A stretch of 6,208 bases of DNA from Polyangiaceae bacterium (GTDB lineage Bacteria > Myxococcota_A > Polyangia > Polyangiales > Polyangiaceae). The position numbers were made by a program, and so were the translations under genes. Of the stretch, positions 4,298-6,208 are shown one piece after another (position 1 is the stretch's first letter; every line of letters starts with the position of its first letter). The DNA lies in the NCBI GenBank assembly GCA_025934595.1, contig JAICXU010000213.1, positions 1-6,208 on the forward strand, written 5' to 3'. The notes beneath the pieces are model-generated. The model was not told the DNA's origin and searched no databases. It saw only the letters and a list, made by a program, of their open reading frames with translations.

Positions 4298-5811
4298 AGC
4301 CGATTTCTGCTGTTTTTGCGATTTCGCTCCTCGCCGCTGGATGTGGTGGTGAGCCTCCGCCGGGGCCGGCTCCCGTGCATCCGATGATCACGGCGCCGAC
4401 GGCGACCGCGACCGTCGCGCAAGACGTCGATCCTCTCGGTCCGCGTCCGACTCCCGGCATGCCGCCTCCTTTCGTTCCGCCGACGCCCGTCGTCTATCAA
4501 GCGACGAACGGGATCACGGTATGGCTCGTCGAGCGGCACACGCTGCTGGTCGTCGCCGTCACGCTCGTCGTGCCTTCGGGGTCCGCCGCCGATCCCGCGG
4601 ACAAAGGTGGCGTTGCATTTCAAACCGCGAACATGCTCGACGAGGGCGCGGGGAAATACGACGCGCTCGGCCTCGCACGTGCCATCGACGGTATCGGCGC
4701 CAAGCTCCACACGGGCGCGAACGCGGATTTTTCGACCGCGTCACTCGTTCTCTTGAAGCGAAATCTTGCGGCGGGCTTGTCGCTCCTCGGCGACGTCGTC
4801 GCGCGCCCGAAATTTCCCGATGCCGAATGGAAGCGTCAATCCACGTTGTGGATGAACGATCTGAAAGAGCGCGCGAGCGATCCGCAGCAGGTCGCGCACG
4901 TGCTCTATCGGACGGCGGTTTACGGACCGGGGCATCCGTACGGTCATCCTGTCGATGGCACGACGGCGAGCGCGAAAAAAGTCAGCCTGCAGGATTTGAA
5001 GGCATTTTACGCGAAAGAATGGCGGGCCGATCGCGCCGTCGCCGTCGTCGTGGGCGACATCACGAAAGACGAGCTCGCGCCGATGCTCGACTCCGCGTTC
5101 GGATCGTGGAAACCGCCGGCCACGCCGCCGCCGGCGCCCATCGCGCCGCAAGGCAACAAGCCCACGCCCACGCGCGTCGTGCTCGTCGATCGCCAGGGCG
5201 CGCCGCAGTCCGTGATCGCGATCGCGAAATTCGGCGTGGAGGCAGCGAACACGACCTCGCCGCTCCTCGGTCGGGTGAACCTCGCGATCGGAGGATCGTT
5301 CACGTCGCGATTGAACGAAGATTTACGCGAAACGCACGGCTGGAGCTACGGCGCGTTTTCTCAGGTCCTGCGAAGTCGCGGAGTCGGAGAAATCGTCGCA
5401 TCGTCATCGGTCGTCACGGACAAGAGCGGCGATGCGTTGAAGGCGATGATCGCGGACATGAAGACGTTCGCCGACAAGGGATTCACCGGCGACGAGGTCG
5501 CGAAGACGCAATCGCAAACGCGCGCCGATCTCGTGGGCGATTACGAAGAGGTCGAGAAGGTCGCATCGCTGCTCGCGAGCGACGCGGCCATGGCTCTCGG
5601 TCCCGACTACGAGGCGAAGGCGAGCCTCGCGCGAGACCACATGAAGAAGGCCGATCTCGACAACCTGGCGAAGCTCTATTTTCAACCCGCCGACGACGTC
5701 GTCATCTTGGTGGGCCCGAAAGACGTTCTTTTGCCCGCGATCCAAAGCGCCGGTTTGCCCCCGCCCGAGCTCTGCGACGCGGATGGAAACGCGCTAGCCT
5801 CACCGAAGTGA
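4294..5811 (+). CDS. M16-family lipoprotein subunit lacking the zinc site
   Basis: A 505-aa M16 homologue, probable non-catalytic partner of the preceding product. The start is the ATG overlapping the upstream TGA (ATGA), with AGGGAG (4281-4286) 7 nt before it, so translation is probably coupled. The N-terminus is a lipoprotein signal with Cys at 17 (LLAAGC), then GGE, so membrane anchoring is expected; no Asp is at +2, which favours outer-membrane sorting by the classic rule. A Pro-rich linker covers about 20-65. Where the family has HXXEH, this protein has F109, A112 and N113 (GVAFQTANMLDEG), so zinc binding is lost. The C-terminal domain keeps R339 (SRL) and Y352 (GWSYG), the Arg/Tyr pair missing in its partner. 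This matches the division of labour described for heterodimeric M16B proteases of Sphingomonas. HPYGHP (214-219) is another family stretch. The lipid probably tethers the complex. Confidence 0.92.
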   Translation: MKPISAVFAISLLAAGCGGEPPPGPAPVHPMITAPTATATVAQDVDPLGPRPTPGMPPPFVPPTPVVYQATNGITVWLVERHTLLVVAVTLVVPSGSAADPADKGGVAFQTANMLDEGAGKYDALGLARAIDGIGAKLHTGANADFSTASLVLLKRNLAAGLSLLGDVVARPKFPDAEWKRQSTLWMNDLKERASDPQQVAHVLYRTAVYGPGHPYGHPVDGTTASAKKVSLQDLKAFYAKEWRADRAVAVVVGDITKDELAPMLDSAFGSWKPPATPPPAPIAPQGNKPTPTRVVLVDRQGAPQSVIAIAKFGVEAANTTSPLLGRVNLAIGGSFTSRLNEDLRETHGWSYGAFSQVLRSRGVGEIVASSSVVTDKSGDALKAMIADMKTFADKGFTGDEVAKTQSQTRADLVGDYEEVEKVASLLASDAAMALGPDYEAKASLARDHMKKADLDNLAKLYFQPADDVVILVGPKDVLLPAIQSAGLPPPELCDADGNALASPK

Positions 5812-6208
5812 ACGCCGAAGACGACGACACTCTTTTCTGTTTGTCCTGCGGCAAGGTCGTCATTCAAGACGTGGCCCCGGCCGAAGGCGTGGACGTGTGC
5901 CGTTGTCACAGAGCCGAGCCGAGCTCCGCGGGTTCCGTGCTGTGTCCTTCGTGTGGAGGGTCGCTCGCGATCGGCGCGCGCGCTTGTCCGTTCTGTCATT
6001 CGACGGTGGCCACCCAACGTTGCGGCGCATGTCTCGCGTGGAACCTCGCCGACGCGCATCATTGTCACGAGTGCGGCGCCGAGCTCGCGCTCACGTCCGA
6101 TTCGAAATCGGCTGAAAAAACCGGCAAATCGTGTCCTCGCTGCGCGGGCAAGCTCGTCGCTCGACGTTATCTCGACTTGCGCGTTTCGGAATGCGACGCG
6201 TGCGGCGG
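5808..6208 (+). CDS. N-terminal part of a multi-zinc-ribbon protein
   Basis: A gene that runs off the window: 133 codons visible from GTG 5808, which overlaps the preceding stop as GTGA. No ATG or GTG lies nearby upstream in frame, and the first ribbon begins only ten residues in, so the start fits well; GAAG just before it is a poor ribosome-binding site, favouring translational coupling. The protein has eight regularly spaced Cys pairs: C11/C14, C31/C33, C46/C49, C60/C63, C72/C75, C86/C89, C109/C112 and C129/C132, best read as four consecutive zinc ribbons. The second pair is CXC, not CXXC. The last ribbon (CPRCAGKL ... ECDACGG) resembles the zf-TFIIB family, which usually continues GGxWLD. 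Low-complexity DSKSAEKTGKS separates ribbons 3 and 4. No signal peptide, so cytoplasmic, or a membrane protein if helices follow. The role is unknown; ribbon arrays of this kind may bind nucleic acid or protein. Confidence 0.85.
   Translation, partial: MNAEDDDTLFCLSCGKVVIQDVAPAEGVDVCRCHRAEPSSAGSVLCPSCGGSLAIGARACPFCHSTVATQRCGACLAWNLADAHHCHECGAELALTSDSKSAEKTGKSCPRCAGKLVARRYLDLRVSECDACG

Noticed and set aside
4300..4500. Possibility that the second M16 gene is a decayed pseudogene because HXXEH is missing
   Set aside because: The frame is intact over 505 codons, the lipoprotein signal and Arg/Tyr pair are kept, and complementary loss with its partner is a known functional arrangement.

Overview
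The window looks like chromosome from a high-GC Gram-negative bacterium, most likely a Myxococcota/deltaproteobacterial-type organism. This rests on GC-rich third codon positions, an outer-membrane beta-barrel-like C-terminus, a lipoprotein with a GCGG-type start to its mature end, a CHASE3 kinase paired with a single-domain receiver, and a candidate sigma-54 promoter. The taxonomy is an inference; no rRNA or marker gene is present. I see no mobile element, CRISPR array, tRNA or rRNA.

Layout: (1) 1-282, the C-terminal end of a probable outer-membrane beta-barrel protein on +. (2) 283-739, a gap with one weak small-ORF candidate on the minus strand (337-474) and, near its right end, a good sigma-54-type promoter match (685-700). 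(3) 740-2795, a compact + strand signalling cluster: a 78-aa two-helix membrane protein, a CHASE3 sensor histidine kinase and a stand-alone receiver. (4) 2849-5811, two M16 peptidase-family genes overlapping by 4 nt: a Sec-exported subunit with an intact zinc site, then a lipoprotein subunit that lost the zinc site but keeps the Arg/Tyr pair. This is the complementary-degeneracy pattern of heterodimeric M16B proteases. (5) 5808-6208, the start of a protein with four consecutive CXXC-type zinc ribbons, overlapping the preceding stop by 4 nt and running off the window.

How the parts may work together: the membrane protein, kinase and receiver form one probable transcription unit, with the kinase sensing through an extracytoplasmic CHASE3 domain and passing phosphate to a receiver that has no output domain of its own. 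The M16 pair probably assembles in the periplasm, held to a membrane by the lipid on the second subunit. All genes from 740 onward are on one strand with short gaps or overlaps, so one long operon is possible, but a separate start before 2849 is not excluded.

The least ordinary signal is at the level of RNA. Every non-overlapping start in the cluster (740, 1019, 2430, 2849) has an inverted repeat covering its ribosome-binding site or start codon, whereas the two overlapping starts (4294, 5808) do not. The hairpins at 1019 and 2430 share a layout: outer stem, bulge on the 5' side only, inner stem, small loop. The 2849 start also has an 11-nt direct repeat flanking a perfect but badly placed GGAGG. 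These may be chance in GC-rich DNA and need a folding and conservation test.
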